From positions 1,899,501 through 1,963,500 of the forward strand of contig NZ_OY781925.1 in assembly GCF_963677305.1 (NCBI RefSeq): DNA of 64,000 nt, written 5' to 3'. Positions 25,052 to 34,151 of the stretch are shown piece by piece (positions within the stretch are counted from its first letter, which is position 1; every line of letters starts with the position of its first letter). The DNA is from an uncultured Holophaga sp. (lineage in GTDB: Bacteria > Acidobacteriota > Holophagae > Holophagales > Holophagaceae). A model generated the notes under the pieces. It made no database searches and was not told where the DNA came from. It worked only from the letters and a program-made list of their open reading frames with translations. Both the position numbers and the translations under genes were made by a program.

Positions 25052-25967
25052 TTAATGTAATTTGTCCATGAATGCATGGAGATTTTCGATACCGAATTCC
25101 CTCAGAAAGAGGGGCAAGGCCGGATTGCGGTTGTCGGACCGCCAGGCCAACACCACATCGACCTCGAGGTCCTCGTCCTCCAGGGGGCGGGCCAGCAGCT
25201 TGAAATGGGAATAGTATTCCACCGACTGCCGTGTGAGGAAGCCGATCCCCAGCCCGGACTCGATGAGGAAGAGTAGTGTCTCGAAGTTGGAGGTTCGCCG
25301 GACGATGTCAGGGCTGAATCCCCGTCGCTGGAAGCGCTCGGAGATCCAGGCATGGGCCAGGGTGCCGGATTCGGAAGGACTCATGGCCACCATGGGAAAG
25401 CCTTTCAGGTCCGAGATGTGGAGGTGGGGGCGTTCCGACAGGGGGTGTCCGATGGGGAGAATGGCAGCCACCTCTTCCTGGCAGAGGCGGTGTTGTCGGA
25501 GTCCTTCGAAGGGCTCCAGGCCAAAGCTGAAAGTGACCCCGGCATCCAGTTGCCCCGATCGGATGCCCTCGTTGAAGGCTTGCATGGAGGGGTGCTCCAG
25601 GCCCAGGCTGAGGTTGGGGTGGGCGACCGAGAAGCGCCTTACCACATCCCCGAGGACGCGCTCCATAGAGCTGAGGAAACCGAGGGAGAGACTCCCTGCA
25701 ACCCCCGAACGGGCCATCCAGGCCCTGTTGACGGCCTCGTTGAGATCCCCCAGGATGCGACCCACTTCCCGTGCAAAGACCTCCCCGGAGGGGGTGAGGC
25801 TGACTCCATGGCGATCCCGCTCGAAGAGCTTCATGTCGAGCTGCCGCTCCAGTTCGGCGATCTGATAGCTGACCGTGGGACTGGTTGAGGGAGAGGTGCT
25901 TGGCCGCCTCGGAGAAACTCAGATAATGGGCGACCAGGGTGAAGCAGTGGAGTTGTCTGGTGTCCAT
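25052..25967 (-). pseudogene. LysR-family regulator with a single-base frameshift
   Basis: From the ATG at 25967 the frame encodes MDTRQLHCFTLVA...HLSLNQ (29 residues), the start of a LysR winged helix. At base 25880 one extra nucleotide (A on +) shifts the frame. Continuing one base on, the other frame reads PTVSYQIAELERQ, LFERDRHGVSLTPSG and a complete effector-binding domain to 25052. The whole span is 916 nt; removing that base gives 915 nt, 304 aa, a normal LysR length. The inserted base is not in a long homopolymer. Either a recent inactivating mutation or a sequence error. Sits between the MFS gene (2-bp gap) and the URO-D-like gene. Confidence 0.85.
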
Positions 25968-25969
25968 CC

Positions 25970-27199
25970 TTATTCCACGAAGTCGAGGTCCTTGCCGTGG
26001 GTCTCGCGGAGGCCCCAGAGGGAACCCAGGGCCAAGGCGAAGCAGGCCAGACCCACCGTCCAGGCCGAGCGGATCTCGCCGAGGGAGCCCTTCAGAGCCA
26101 GGAAGCTGCCCGTGATCAGAGGGACGGCGCCTCGCACGAAGTTGGGGACGGTAGTGGCCACGGTGGCCCGGAGGTTGGTTCCGAACTGCTCGGCGGCGAT
26201 GGTGACGAAGACCGCCCAGTAGCCACAGGCCAGGCCCAGGTAGAGGGCCAGCAGGTAAAAGCCGAAGGGGGACAGGCCGGGAACCAGGAGGTAGACTGCC
26301 ACGCCCGCCAGGGTCGCCAGGATGAAAAGTCCCACGACCTTGGTCCGTGTCCCCCAGAGCTGGCTGAGGATGCCGCTCAGCAGACTCCCCAGGGTGATGC
26401 CTGCATAGCAGCAGGCCACGGCGGTGCCCGCCACGACCGGGCCCCTGACCCCGACCTTGGGGGCGAACTCCGGCGACAGGGTGATGAGGATGGCCACCAC
26501 GAACCAGGTCGGCAGCCCGATGAGGATGCAGCGCACATAGCGTCCCAGGCGCTCCGTGCTGGTGAAGAGGGCCAGGAAGTTGCCCCGGGCGATCCCTGCC
26601 TGCTCGTGCCGCTGGAAGATGGCGCTCTCCCGGATGCTCACCCGCATGCCCAGGAGGAGCAGGCCCAGGATGCCGCCCACCAGGTACCCCATGCGCCAGG
26701 GAAGGTACTTGCCCACCAGGCTGGCCGCCACCGTCCCGAAGATCCCCACGGCGGCCACGATGGCGGTGCCGTAGCCCCGCTTATCCTTCGGCAGGATCTC
26801 GGAGACCAGGGTCACTGCGGCGCCCAACTCCCCGGCCAAGCCGAATCCGGCCAGGAAGCGCCAGAGGGTGTAGGTGCCCATCCCGTGGACAAAGGCATTG
26901 GCGATGTTGGCGATGGAGTAGAGGGCGATGGAGCCGAAGAGGGTGGAGAGGCGGCCCCTGCGGTCTCCCAGCACTCCCCAGAAGATGCCCCCCAGGAGCA
27001 TGCCCACCATCTGCGCGTTCAAGAGGTGGGTATAGGGTGCGATCTGGGCGGAACCGCTGAAGCCCATGTCGCGCAGGCTGGGCTGGCGGAGGATCGGGAA
27101 GAGGAGCAGATCGAACATGTCCACGAAGTAGCCGAGGGAGGCCACCAGGGACGGTGAGGTTGAGGATGGCGCGGGGCTTTGATTCAGGCATGCCTCCAT
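25970..27199 (-). CDS. MFS transporter, metabolite/H+ symporter type
   Basis: 409 aa with about 12 membrane segments. Motifs: GVLGDRRGRLSTL after segment 2 and RFLAGFGLAGELGAAVTLVSE, as in sugar/organic-acid symporters (MHS-like or AAHS-like). The ATG at 27199 has only a weak ribosome binding site (TAGG). First gene of an MFS-LysR-URO-D-like run, so its substrate is probably the compound handled by the URO-D-type protein; aromatic acid or a methylated amine are guesses. Confidence 0.82.
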   Translation of the reverse strand: MEACLNQSPAPSSTSPSLVASLGYFVDMFDLLLFPILRQPSLRDMGFSGSAQIAPYTHLLNAQMVGMLLGGIFWGVLGDRRGRLSTLFGSIALYSIANIANAFVHGMGTYTLWRFLAGFGLAGELGAAVTLVSEILPKDKRGYGTAIVAAVGIFGTVAASLVGKYLPWRMGYLVGGILGLLLLGMRVSIRESAIFQRHEQAGIARGNFLALFTSTERLGRYVRCILIGLPTWFVVAILITLSPEFAPKVGVRGPVVAGTAVACCYAGITLGSLLSGILSQLWGTRTKVVGLFILATLAGVAVYLLVPGLSPFGFYLLALYLGLACGYWAVFVTIAAEQFGTNLRATVATTVPNFVRGAVPLITGSFLALKGSLGEIRSAWTVGLACFALALGSLWGLRETHGKDLDFVE

Positions 27200-27226
27200 C
27201 CTACGCCCTGCGATGGGGCAGGGGGC

Positions 27227-28519
27227 TCAGGGGTAGATGCGCACCAGGGCGAATTTGGTGGTCGATCCGTCGTAGTAGGAGCCTGCCCCCAGGATCATGC
27301 CGTCGCTCTGGACGGCAATAGCATTGATCACATTGACCGCGCTGGCACTTGATCCGACGCTTCCAGTGAGAAGGCCACTGGTGGCGAAGGAGGTGTCCAG
27401 GCTGCCGGACGAGGTGTAGCGGGTGAAGGCGCAGAGACTGCCTGAGACGCCTCCAGCCACGAGGTTCCCGTCACTCTGGAGGGCCAGGCCGTTGGCGATG
27501 TCGGTGGTGGTGGAGTAGAAGTCCTCGGTGACAGCCCAACTGGTGCCACCGGTGCTATTGAACCGAGCCAGGGCAAAGCGGTCCGAGGTGCCATCGTAGA
27601 CCGTGCCCCCTGCCACGGCGGTGTCATCACTCAGGATGACCAGGCTCGTTGCGTAGTTGTCATAGGTCCCGCTGACAGTCAGCTTGCCGTCGCCGCTGAA
27701 ATCGCTGTCCAGGCTCCCGGTGGAGGTGTAGCGGGCCAGGGCGAAGTTCCTGTGGCCGCTGCTGCCGGTGCTGGAAGACCCTGCGGCGACAATATATCCA
27801 TCGCTCTGGAGGCCCAGGGCGTTGATCTCATCGTCGGTGCTGCCGATGGCGGTGGTGATCACACCGCTGGAGCCGAAGGAGGTGTCGATGGAGCCATCAT
27901 CGCTGAAGGCAGCGAGGGCAAAGGTGGGGGCACTGGAGCTGGAGGTCCTGCCGTAGCCTCCCACGATGATGTTGCCGCTGCCGTCGATGACCAGGCTCCG
28001 GGCAGCGGATTCTGTGCCGATGGCCTCGGTGGCGATGCCGTCGGTACTGAAGTCTGTGTCCAGGCTCCCGTCCGTGTCGAAGCGCAGGACGGCCACTTCC
28101 TTGGTGCCACTGATATAGGTGTAGCCTGCGACGACGATCTTGCCGTCGCTCTGGATGCCCAGGGCGCAGGCCTCCGAGGCGGAGCTGCTGCCTGCGGTGC
28201 TCGTGGCGATGCCATCACTGCTGAAGCTCGTGTCCAGCTTCCCTGCGGAGGTGTAACGGGCCACGGCCATCCGCCGGACGCCGGAGAGTGTGCTGTAGCC
28301 TGCGACGACGATCTTGCCGTCGCTCTGGATGGCCAGCGCCTCAATGACATCAGTGCTGCCGTTGATGGAGGTGGTCACCACGCCGCTGGAGCCGAAACTA
28401 CTGTCCAGATCACCGCTGCTGCTGCTCGATGTGTCACTGCTGGTGACGCCGCCGCAGGCCAGGGTCAGGGCCAGACAGAAGCCGGCGAAGAGGGGGAGGC
28501 AGAGCCGATTCAGAAACAA
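27227..28519 (-). CDS. Delta-60 repeat lipoprotein
   Basis: 430 aa if started at the TTG at 28519, which has GGAG five bases upstream and leaves a clean signal sequence FLNRLCLPLFAGFCLALTLAC with a lipobox-like Cys22. An ATG at 28543 is an alternative without a ribosome binding site. The mature protein is a Ser/Thr/Gly/Asp-rich beta-propeller built from about seven 55-60-residue repeats of the form (A/G)-x-x-x-QSDGKIVVAGY then FALARYTSxGxLDxSF, the Delta-60 repeat (TIGR02608). Such proteins are exported and surface-exposed. Function unknown; perhaps adhesion or ligand binding. Confidence 0.85.
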   Translation of the reverse strand: MFLNRLCLPLFAGFCLALTLACGGVTSSDTSSSSSGDLDSSFGSSGVVTTSINGSTDVIEALAIQSDGKIVVAGYSTLSGVRRMAVARYTSAGKLDTSFSSDGIATSTAGSSSASEACALGIQSDGKIVVAGYTYISGTKEVAVLRFDTDGSLDTDFSTDGIATEAIGTESAARSLVIDGSGNIIVGGYGRTSSSSAPTFALAAFSDDGSIDTSFGSSGVITTAIGSTDDEINALGLQSDGYIVAAGSSSTGSSGHRNFALARYTSTGSLDSDFSGDGKLTVSGTYDNYATSLVILSDDTAVAGGTVYDGTSDRFALARFNSTGGTSWAVTEDFYSTTTDIANGLALQSDGNLVAGGVSGSLCAFTRYTSSGSLDTSFATSGLLTGSVGSSASAVNVINAIAVQSDGMILGAGSYYDGSTTKFALVRIYP

Positions 28520-28590
28520 GGGTTCTCCGTATGATGCATCCATCTTGTCATGACGCTTGGGGGGCCTATGCGCCGATTCATCGGAGCGTC

Positions 28591-29643
28591 TCACACCATC
28601 GGCCGATCGCCTTCCCAGGTGGTCAAGAGGGAGGGGACCTGCGGTTGAATGCGGAGGAGGGCATCCTCCACATCATCGAGGGTTATATCCCGGTGGGTGA
28701 TGAAGCGCAGGGCGCTGCCCACGGGGAGCACCCGCACCCCTGCCTCCTCCAGGCTCTGCAGGGCCAGGGGCACATCGGTCACGGGTACCATGACGATGTT
28801 GGTCTCGGGCGTTTTGGGGCGGAGCCCCATGGCCTGCAAACCTTCAGCCAGTCGGCGGGCCTTGGCGTGGTCCTCCTCAAGCCGGGGCAGGTAATCCAGG
28901 GCCACCAGCCCGGCGGCAGCCACCACGCCGCCCTGGCGCACCCCGCCCCCCAGCATCTTGCGGATCCGACGGGCCTGTCCGATGCACTCCCGGTTGGCGC
29001 AGAGCACCGAGCCCATGGGAGCCCCCAGGCCCTTGCTGAGGCAGAGTGAGAGAGTATCGGCCCCCCAGGCCAGCTCGGCCACGGAGGTGCCCAGAGCGGT
29101 CGCGGCGTGCCAGAGCCGGGCTCCGTCCAGATGGATGCGGAGATCCTGCTCCCGGGCGATGGTCATGAGGCCCCGGGTCTCCTCGACACTGAGGCAGGTG
29201 CCGCCGGCAAAGTTGTGGGTGTTCTCCAGGCAGAGCAGGCGGGTCCTCATCGCGTAATAGGGACCGGGCTTGCCGATGGCCTTGAGGAGCTGGTGGGGCG
29301 TGAGCTTGCCCGGCCCCCCTTCCCAGGGCAGCGCCTCGGGCATCCCCTGGGCCAGCCAGGCACCGGTGCCGAGCTCGGAACCCAGGACATGGGCCTTGTC
29401 CGGGGCCAGGAAACGGTCACCGCGCTCCAGGTGGAGCATCAAGGCGATGAGGTTGGCCATGCACCCCGAGGGGACCCAGAGGGCTGCTTCGAAGCCCGCC
29501 AGCTCGGCCACCCGGCGCTCCAGCCGGTCCATGGTGGGATCCCGCTCCAGGACATCATCCCCGACCTCGGCCTCTGCCATGGCCCGTCGCATCTCGGCCG
29601 AGGGACGGGTGGTGGTGTCGGATCTGAAGTCGATGGGACGCAT
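28591..29643 (-). CDS. ltaE: low-specificity L-threonine aldolase
   Basis: 350 aa, ATG at 29643 with GGAG upstream. PLP enzyme cleaving threonine or allo-threonine to glycine and acetaldehyde. Family motifs: [11 protein letters not shown] at the N-terminus, [23 protein letters not shown], the metal/PLP-Asp in [10 protein letters not shown], and [14 protein letters not shown] with the Schiff-base Lys. Typical length. Downstream of a small hydrolase gene with a 113-bp gap in which I see nothing. Confidence 0.93.
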   Translation of the reverse strand: MRPIDFRSDTTTRPSAEMRRAMAEAEVGDDVLERDPTMDRLERRVAELAGFEAALWVPSGCMANLIALMLHLERGDRFLAPDKAHVLGSELGTGAWLAQGMPEALPWEGGPGKLTPHQLLKAIGKPGPYYAMRTRLLCLENTHNFAGGTCLSVEETRGLMTIAREQDLRIHLDGARLWHAATALGTSVAELAWGADTLSLCLSKGLGAPMGSVLCANRECIGQARRIRKMLGGGVRQGGVVAAAGLVALDYLPRLEEDHAKARRLAEGLQAMGLRPKTPETNIVMVPVTDVPLALQSLEEAGVRVLPVGSALRFITHRDITLDDVEDALLRIQPQVPSLLTTWEGDRPMV

Positions 29644-29756
29644 GGGGGCTCCGGGGGTACGTTCCCATTATCAGGCTGGATCGGCCTGTCCTGGGAGGGC
29701 TTTGCCGAAATCGGGCGAGCCCTGTCTGAGCTTTCTCCCGCTGCAGGGTGATGGAC

Positions 29757-30326
29757 TCAGAGGCGGGTGGCCAGCTCTCCGGGGGGGAGCCCCTCGAGGA
29801 ATCCGCTCACCAGCCTCAGGAAGACAGCCCGGTGATTGTCGTGCTCGTGGGTCAGGCCCGGAATGTCATAGGCAAAGGGGGTGAGGCTGGGCCAGCGATC
29901 CATCCGCCCTCGGATCACCTCGTCGTCCTGGGTGCTGTAGGCTGCCAGAACCTCCAGGGGGAGGGCGGGGTCCAGGGCCAGTGCCTCATTCAGGTGGTCC
30001 GGAGAGCTGAGGGCGACGACCGTGCCCGCGCCCTGCCGCTGGGCCAGCAGGGCCGGGAGGAACCCCCCCATGGAAAAGCCGATGCACAGGGTGTCCCGCA
30101 GATCCCAGTCCTGGGCCAGAGCCCGGTGGACCCGCGCCAGCATCTCCTGGGGGCTGTCCCCGAAGGCGGCCCCCTGGTGGCGGGAGAAGGGGAGATCCGG
30201 GAAGATCAGCTCCCCGAAAGGTGCCAGCCCGAGTTGCGCGATCAGCTCGTCCATGAGTCCTCGGATGCTTCCCTCGGGGCTTCCTGCATAGCCGTGCATG
30301 CAGAGGGTGCGGCGGAAGGTCTTCAT
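29757..30326 (-). CDS. small alpha/beta hydrolase (YqiA-like esterase fold)
   Basis: 189 aa from the ATG at 30326, with GAGGATCCTC upstream; the frame is open further upstream but that stretch is AT-rich intergenic DNA. The nucleophile motif is GFSMGG (Ser85); an Asp in TQDDEV and a His in HEHDNH complete a likely triad. The N-terminus CMHGYAGSPEGS resembles the oxyanion-hole HGF/HGxxG region of YqiA/UPF0227-type proteins. Cytoplasmic; substrate unknown. Confidence 0.75.
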   Translation of the reverse strand: MKTFRRTLCMHGYAGSPEGSIRGLMDELIAQLGLAPFGELIFPDLPFSRHQGAAFGDSPQEMLARVHRALAQDWDLRDTLCIGFSMGGFLPALLAQRQGAGTVVALSSPDHLNEALALDPALPLEVLAAYSTQDDEVIRGRMDRWPSLTPFAYDIPGLTHEHDNHRAVFLRLVSGFLEGLPPGELATRL

Positions 30327-30425
30327 GAGGATCCTCGGGAAAGGTCGGCAGGGCATTATCGCAAAGTGCCACGCGATGCTGTCAAAGAGGCTGGGCGCCA
30401 GGATTTGATCCATGATCTTTGAAGA

Positions 30426-30791
30426 GTGGATGCGTGGTGTCTGGCTACCAAGTCCGTGATCTTCTGCTGTTTCGCCAACAACAAGCTCGCGAAGGTGTGG
30501 ATCCGTGTCCTGACAGAGGACCCCGATGCCCGTGCCAAGTTCCAAACCATTGTGGGACTCCTGCGGGGCAAGTACGGTGCGCCGACTGCTGAATGTGAGG
30601 ATTACACGACGCCTTATTACGATGGGGACGGGTTTGAGGATCAAGCCATCAAGGTGGGGAAAGCTGATTTTTCAGCGATGTGGGGGACTCAGCTTCTGGT
30701 CCAGATCTCGCGCTCCCTGACGGTGGATATCTCCTATGAAAGCGAGGCTTGGCAGGCGGAATCCAATAGACGCCAAGGCGGCAACCTCTAG
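30426..30791 (+). CDS. short hypothetical protein, possibly a 5'-truncated remnant
   Basis: 121-codon ORF on the opposite strand to its neighbours. The first 15-20 residues look unstructured, but from about residue 20 it reads like the C-terminal part of a real protein: KVWIRVLTEDPDARAKF, then GLLRGKYGAP, YYDGDGFEDQAIKVGKA and SLTVDISYESEAWQAES. KYGxP and an ending with Tyr/Glu-rich residues resemble small proteins that test alignment of a signal or lipoprotein substrate, without a name I can give. No good ribosome binding site. Either a short gene or what is left after a 5' deletion. Confidence 0.4.
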   Translation: MDAWCLATKSVIFCCFANNKLAKVWIRVLTEDPDARAKFQTIVGLLRGKYGAPTAECEDYTTPYYDGDGFEDQAIKVGKADFSAMWGTQLLVQISRSLTVDISYESEAWQAESNRRQGGNL

Positions 30792-30811
30792 GGAGCCTGT
30801 CCGATTCGGTC

Positions 30812-31987
30812 TCAGAAGTGACCGCCTGACGGGGGGGTGTCGAAGAGCCCTGGAGCGACCACCTTGGGACCCGTGGGGAGATCCCCAGGACGCACCAGGG
30901 CAGCGGCCCTCAGCCCCAGGAGCCGCAATGGCCGCTCGAAGGGGGCCCGCCGCAGGCACCGGCGGGCGGCCTCCAGCAGGGCTTCGGGGGCGGAGACAGG
31001 ACGGCTCAGGGTGTGGTCCCGGGTGAGGGTGCTGAAGTCGTCGTATTTGAGCTTCACCCCCACGCTGCCCGCCAGGTAGCCCTTGCGCGTCAGGTCGGCG
31101 GCAAGGCGCTCGCAGAGCCGCACCAGGATCGCGGTGAGCTCCTCCCGGTTGCGGCTGGGGTGCAGGTTGCGTTCGAAGGTGGTTTCCCGGCTGAGGGACT
31201 TGGGCTCCCGCTCCAGGGTGAGGGGACGCTCATCCCGCCCATGGGCGGCCTCGTGGAGCCAGGTGCCGTAGCTCTGGCCGAAGCGGGCCACCAGATCGGC
31301 GGGGTCCGCCTGGGCCAGCTGCCCCAGGGTGAGGATGCCCAGCTCCCGCAGGCCCTCCGTGGCCCGGGGGCCGATGCCGTTGAGGGCGGCGCAGGGCAGG
31401 GGCCAGATGCGCCCCGGGATGTCCTCCAGGTTCAGGATCGTAATCCCATCCGGTTTCTGGAGTTCGGAGGCCAGCTTGCTCAACAATTTGTTGGGGGTGA
31501 TGCCGATGGAGCAGGTGAGTCCCGTGGACTCCAGGACTGCCCCCTTGAGCCGCCTGGCCAGCTCCAGAGAGCTCCCCTTGAGGTCCGTGAGGTCCAGATA
31601 GATCTCATCAATGCCCCGGTCCTCCATCAGAGGGGCGATGGTCGCCACTGCCGCCTTGAAGGTCCGGGAGACCCGACTGTAGGTCTCGTAGTCCCCAGGG
31701 ACCAGGATGGCATCCGGGGCCAGGGCCGCGGCCTTCATGAGGCCCATGCCCGAGTGCACCCCGAAGGCCCGGGCCTCATAGGTGGCGGTGGTGACGACCC
31801 CCCGCCCGGCATAGCTGCTCAGGCGCCCCGGTTCAGACAGCAGACCCGGCTTGGGCCGCCCTCCGATGACCACCGGCAGGCCCCTCAGCTCTGGCCGTCG
31901 CTGGAGCTCTACGGAGGCGAAGTAGGCGTCCATGTCCAGGTGGGCGATGCGACGGGGAGGCGCCTGGGATACCGGTGCTCCGGGCAT
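30812..31987 (-). CDS. dinB: DNA polymerase IV (Y-family)
   Basis: 391 aa. Translesion polymerase. Catalytic acidic residues are present: Asp18 and Asp20 in LDMDAYFASVE, and the DEIYLDLTD pair. The steric-gate and thumb region (TCSIGITPNKLLSKLAS) and helix-hairpin-helix (LPCAALNGIGPRATEGLRELG) are typical. The C-terminal end has APGLFDT, a plausible sliding-clamp-binding peptide. The start at 31987 lacks a strong ribosome binding site but is 16 bp after the zinc-ribbon gene stop. No LexA-like box identified. Confidence 0.93.
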   Translation of the reverse strand: MPGAPVSQAPPRRIAHLDMDAYFASVELQRRPELRGLPVVIGGRPKPGLLSEPGRLSSYAGRGVVTTATYEARAFGVHSGMGLMKAAALAPDAILVPGDYETYSRVSRTFKAAVATIAPLMEDRGIDEIYLDLTDLKGSSLELARRLKGAVLESTGLTCSIGITPNKLLSKLASELQKPDGITILNLEDIPGRIWPLPCAALNGIGPRATEGLRELGILTLGQLAQADPADLVARFGQSYGTWLHEAAHGRDERPLTLEREPKSLSRETTFERNLHPSRNREELTAILVRLCERLAADLTRKGYLAGSVGVKLKYDDFSTLTRDHTLSRPVSAPEALLEAARRCLRRAPFERPLRLLGLRAAALVRPGDLPTGPKVVAPGLFDTPPSGGHF

Positions 31988-32003
31988 GGCGGGGGAACGC
32001 CGC

Positions 32004-32657
32004 TCAGGCGTCGTACCAGGCGTCGCAGGGGTCGCAGCGGTAGGCCCACTTCTGACGCCGGGTGAAGACGGTCTTCAGGGATTCGTTGCAGCGCGGGCAG
32101 TGGGCGGGCTTGGGCTTGGGAGGACGATTGTCGTCCTGGGCGGCGGCGGGACGGGCCGGGCGCTCATCCTGCCACTTGCCGCAGACGACGCAGAGGCGCG
32201 AGCCCTTCTGGGTCTTCTTCACCGGTCCCTTGCAGGCCGAGCAGTAACCGCCCTCGGGCACCCCCTCGGCGTCGCTGGAGTAGGTCAGGCCACAGCGCTC
32301 CGAGCAGGAGACGAAGGTTCCGAAGGCCCCGGAGCGCACCGCCAGGGTGCCCTTCTGGCACTTGGGGCAGGGGCCCAGGCCCTCGGCCTTGGCGGGGGCG
32401 GGCCTGGCGCCCTCCGTGGCCCCGCAGTCGGCGCAGACGCGGGCAGTCCCCGTGGTGTGCAGCCTCCCCGTGCCGCAGGTGCTGCAGCGGGCCGTGGGAT
32501 TGCCCCGCAGGTCCGAGTCGTAGGTGAAGCTGCAGCTGCTGCGCCTGCACTTGGCGAAGAACCGGCCCATGGCATTGCGGAGCACCAGGTCCGAGCCGCA
32601 CTTCGGACAGGTCTCCCCCAGGACGGGTTGGGCTTCGCGTTCATCGGTGGACGGCAT
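32004..32657 (-). CDS. multi-zinc-ribbon protein (topoisomerase I tail-like)
   Basis: 217 aa, ATG at 32657 with AAAGGAG upstream. It contains ten Cys pairs (CPKC, CRRSSC, CSTC, CADC, CPKC, CSERC, CSAC, CVVC, CPRC, CDPC), enough for five C4 zinc ribbons. The first, CPKCGSDLVLRNAMGRFFAKC, and the fourth, GAFGTFVSCSERCG, match the zinc ribbon of bacterial topoisomerase I C-terminal tails (zf-C4_Topoisom), but no topoisomerase catalytic part is present. Probably binds single-stranded DNA or RNA. It is directly upstream of dinB, suggesting a role in DNA repair. Free-standing arrays like this are seldom described. Confidence 0.75.
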   Translation of the reverse strand: MPSTDEREAQPVLGETCPKCGSDLVLRNAMGRFFAKCRRSSCSFTYDSDLRGNPTARCSTCGTGRLHTTGTARVCADCGATEGARPAPAKAEGLGPCPKCQKGTLAVRSGAFGTFVSCSERCGLTYSSDAEGVPEGGYCSACKGPVKKTQKGSRLCVVCGKWQDERPARPAAAQDDNRPPKPKPAHCPRCNESLKTVFTRRQKWAYRCDPCDAWYDA

Positions 32658-32695
32658 GGCTTCGGCTCCTTTGTGGCAACCAGGATACCCGGGCC

Positions 32696-34111
32696 TCAGC
32701 GGCCGCTCATCGCCCGTCCCGCATCCCGGGGCATGCGGGCGCAGAGGGGGGAGGCCAGGACCGAAATGAGGGTCACGACCCCGAAGGCCACCGAGAAGTC
32801 GGTGAAATAGGGCCTGGGATGGCCCATGAGGCGCATGGAGGCTGCCAGGCTCATGGAGGAGGCGCAGATTCCCAGGGAGAGGGTGAGCTGCTGGAAGGTC
32901 GAGTAGAAGCTGGTGGCCTGGCTCATGCGTTCGGCCCCCACATCCGCGTAGGCCACGGTGTTGAGGGCCGTGAACTGCAGGGACTGGAAGAAGCCCCCCA
33001 GGACGAGTACCGCATAGATGCAGGCCAGGGGCCAGGAGGGCCGGAAGAAGGCGCAGAGGGCCAGCAGTCCCGAGGCGATGAGACTGTTCCAGACCAGGGT
33101 GGTCCTGAATCCGAAGCGGCGGATGATGGGGGGCGCCGAGAGCTTCATCAGGAAGGAGCCCGCCGCGGTGGCAAAGGTCACCAGGCCGCTCCGCGCCGCT
33201 GACATGCCGAAGCCCAGCTGCATGAGCATGGGCAGCAGGAAGGGCAGGGCTCCCCCGGTGATGCGGGTCAGGGAACCGCTGGCCACCGAGAGGCCGAAGG
33301 TGGGGACCTTCAGCAATCGCAGGTCCAGGATGGGGTGCGGGCTCCGGGCGGCATGGCGGAGATAGGCCAGGCCCACCAGGAGCCCGGCGGCGATGACTGC
33401 GAAGGTGGTGGCCCGGGATTCGCCCCCGCCCCGGCTGGCCATCTCCAGCCCGTACATCAGGCCTGAAAGGGAGAGGGAGGAGAGCAGGAAGCCGGGCAGA
33501 TCAAAGCGGCCCGGGTCCGGCTCCCGCATGTCGGGGATGAAGCGGGTGGCCAGATAGATCCCCAGGAGTCCGAAGGGGATGTTGATGTAGAAGATCCAGC
33601 GCCAGGAGAGATAGCTCACCAGGAAGCCCCCCAGGGGCGGCCCCACCACCGGCCCCAGGAGGGCGGGCACCGTGAACCAGGACATGGCCGAGACCATGTC
33701 CTTCTGATCCACCGAGCGCAGGAGCAGGAGGCGACCCACCGGGACCATCATGGCCCCCCCGATGCCCTGCAGCATCCGGGCCGCCACCAGGAAGGAGAGG
33801 CTGTGGGACTGGCCGCAGAGCATCGAGCCCAGGGTGAAGACCGCCATGGCGATGCGGAAGACCTTGCGAGCGCCATAGCGGTCCGCCACCCAGCCGCTGG
33901 CGGGGATGAACACCGCCAGGCTGAGGAGGTACGAGGTCAGGCCGGCGCTCATGTGGAGGGGCGAAACCCCCAGGCTCCGGGCCATGGTGGGCAGGGCGGT
34001 GGCCAGGACGGTGGAGTCCACCTGTTCCATGAAGAGGGCGCTGGCGATGATGATGGCCGTGGTGCGGTAGCTCGGGTGGGGGTGTTCAGAGGGAGGGACA
34101 GGCACGGCCAT
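32696..34111 (-). CDS. DHA2-family 14-TM drug exporter (EmrB-like)
   Basis: 471 aa with about 14 membrane segments. Motif A SGWVADRYGARKVFR and the motif-C region GPVVGPPLGGFL mark the DHA2 drug/H+ antiporter group. An AGGAGG lies 11 bases before the ATG at 34111, a longer spacing than usual. No emrA-type membrane-fusion gene or regulator is adjacent. Substrate cannot be read from the sequence. Confidence 0.87.
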   Translation of the reverse strand: MAVPVPPSEHPHPSYRTTAIIIASALFMEQVDSTVLATALPTMARSLGVSPLHMSAGLTSYLLSLAVFIPASGWVADRYGARKVFRIAMAVFTLGSMLCGQSHSLSFLVAARMLQGIGGAMMVPVGRLLLLRSVDQKDMVSAMSWFTVPALLGPVVGPPLGGFLVSYLSWRWIFYINIPFGLLGIYLATRFIPDMREPDPGRFDLPGFLLSSLSLSGLMYGLEMASRGGGESRATTFAVIAAGLLVGLAYLRHAARSPHPILDLRLLKVPTFGLSVASGSLTRITGGALPFLLPMLMQLGFGMSAARSGLVTFATAAGSFLMKLSAPPIIRRFGFRTTLVWNSLIASGLLALCAFFRPSWPLACIYAVLVLGGFFQSLQFTALNTVAYADVGAERMSQATSFYSTFQQLTLSLGICASSMSLAASMRLMGHPRPYFTDFSVAFGVVTLISVLASPLCARMPRDAGRAMSGR

Positions 34112-34151
34112 TCCGTCATTGTCCTCCTGGCCGGAGGCGGGGACAAGGCGC

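Noticed and set aside
27227..28519. Tandem-repeat DNA that could be a CRISPR or satellite array
   Set aside because: The periodicity of about 170-190 bp is degenerate and in frame; it is the Delta-60 protein repeat.
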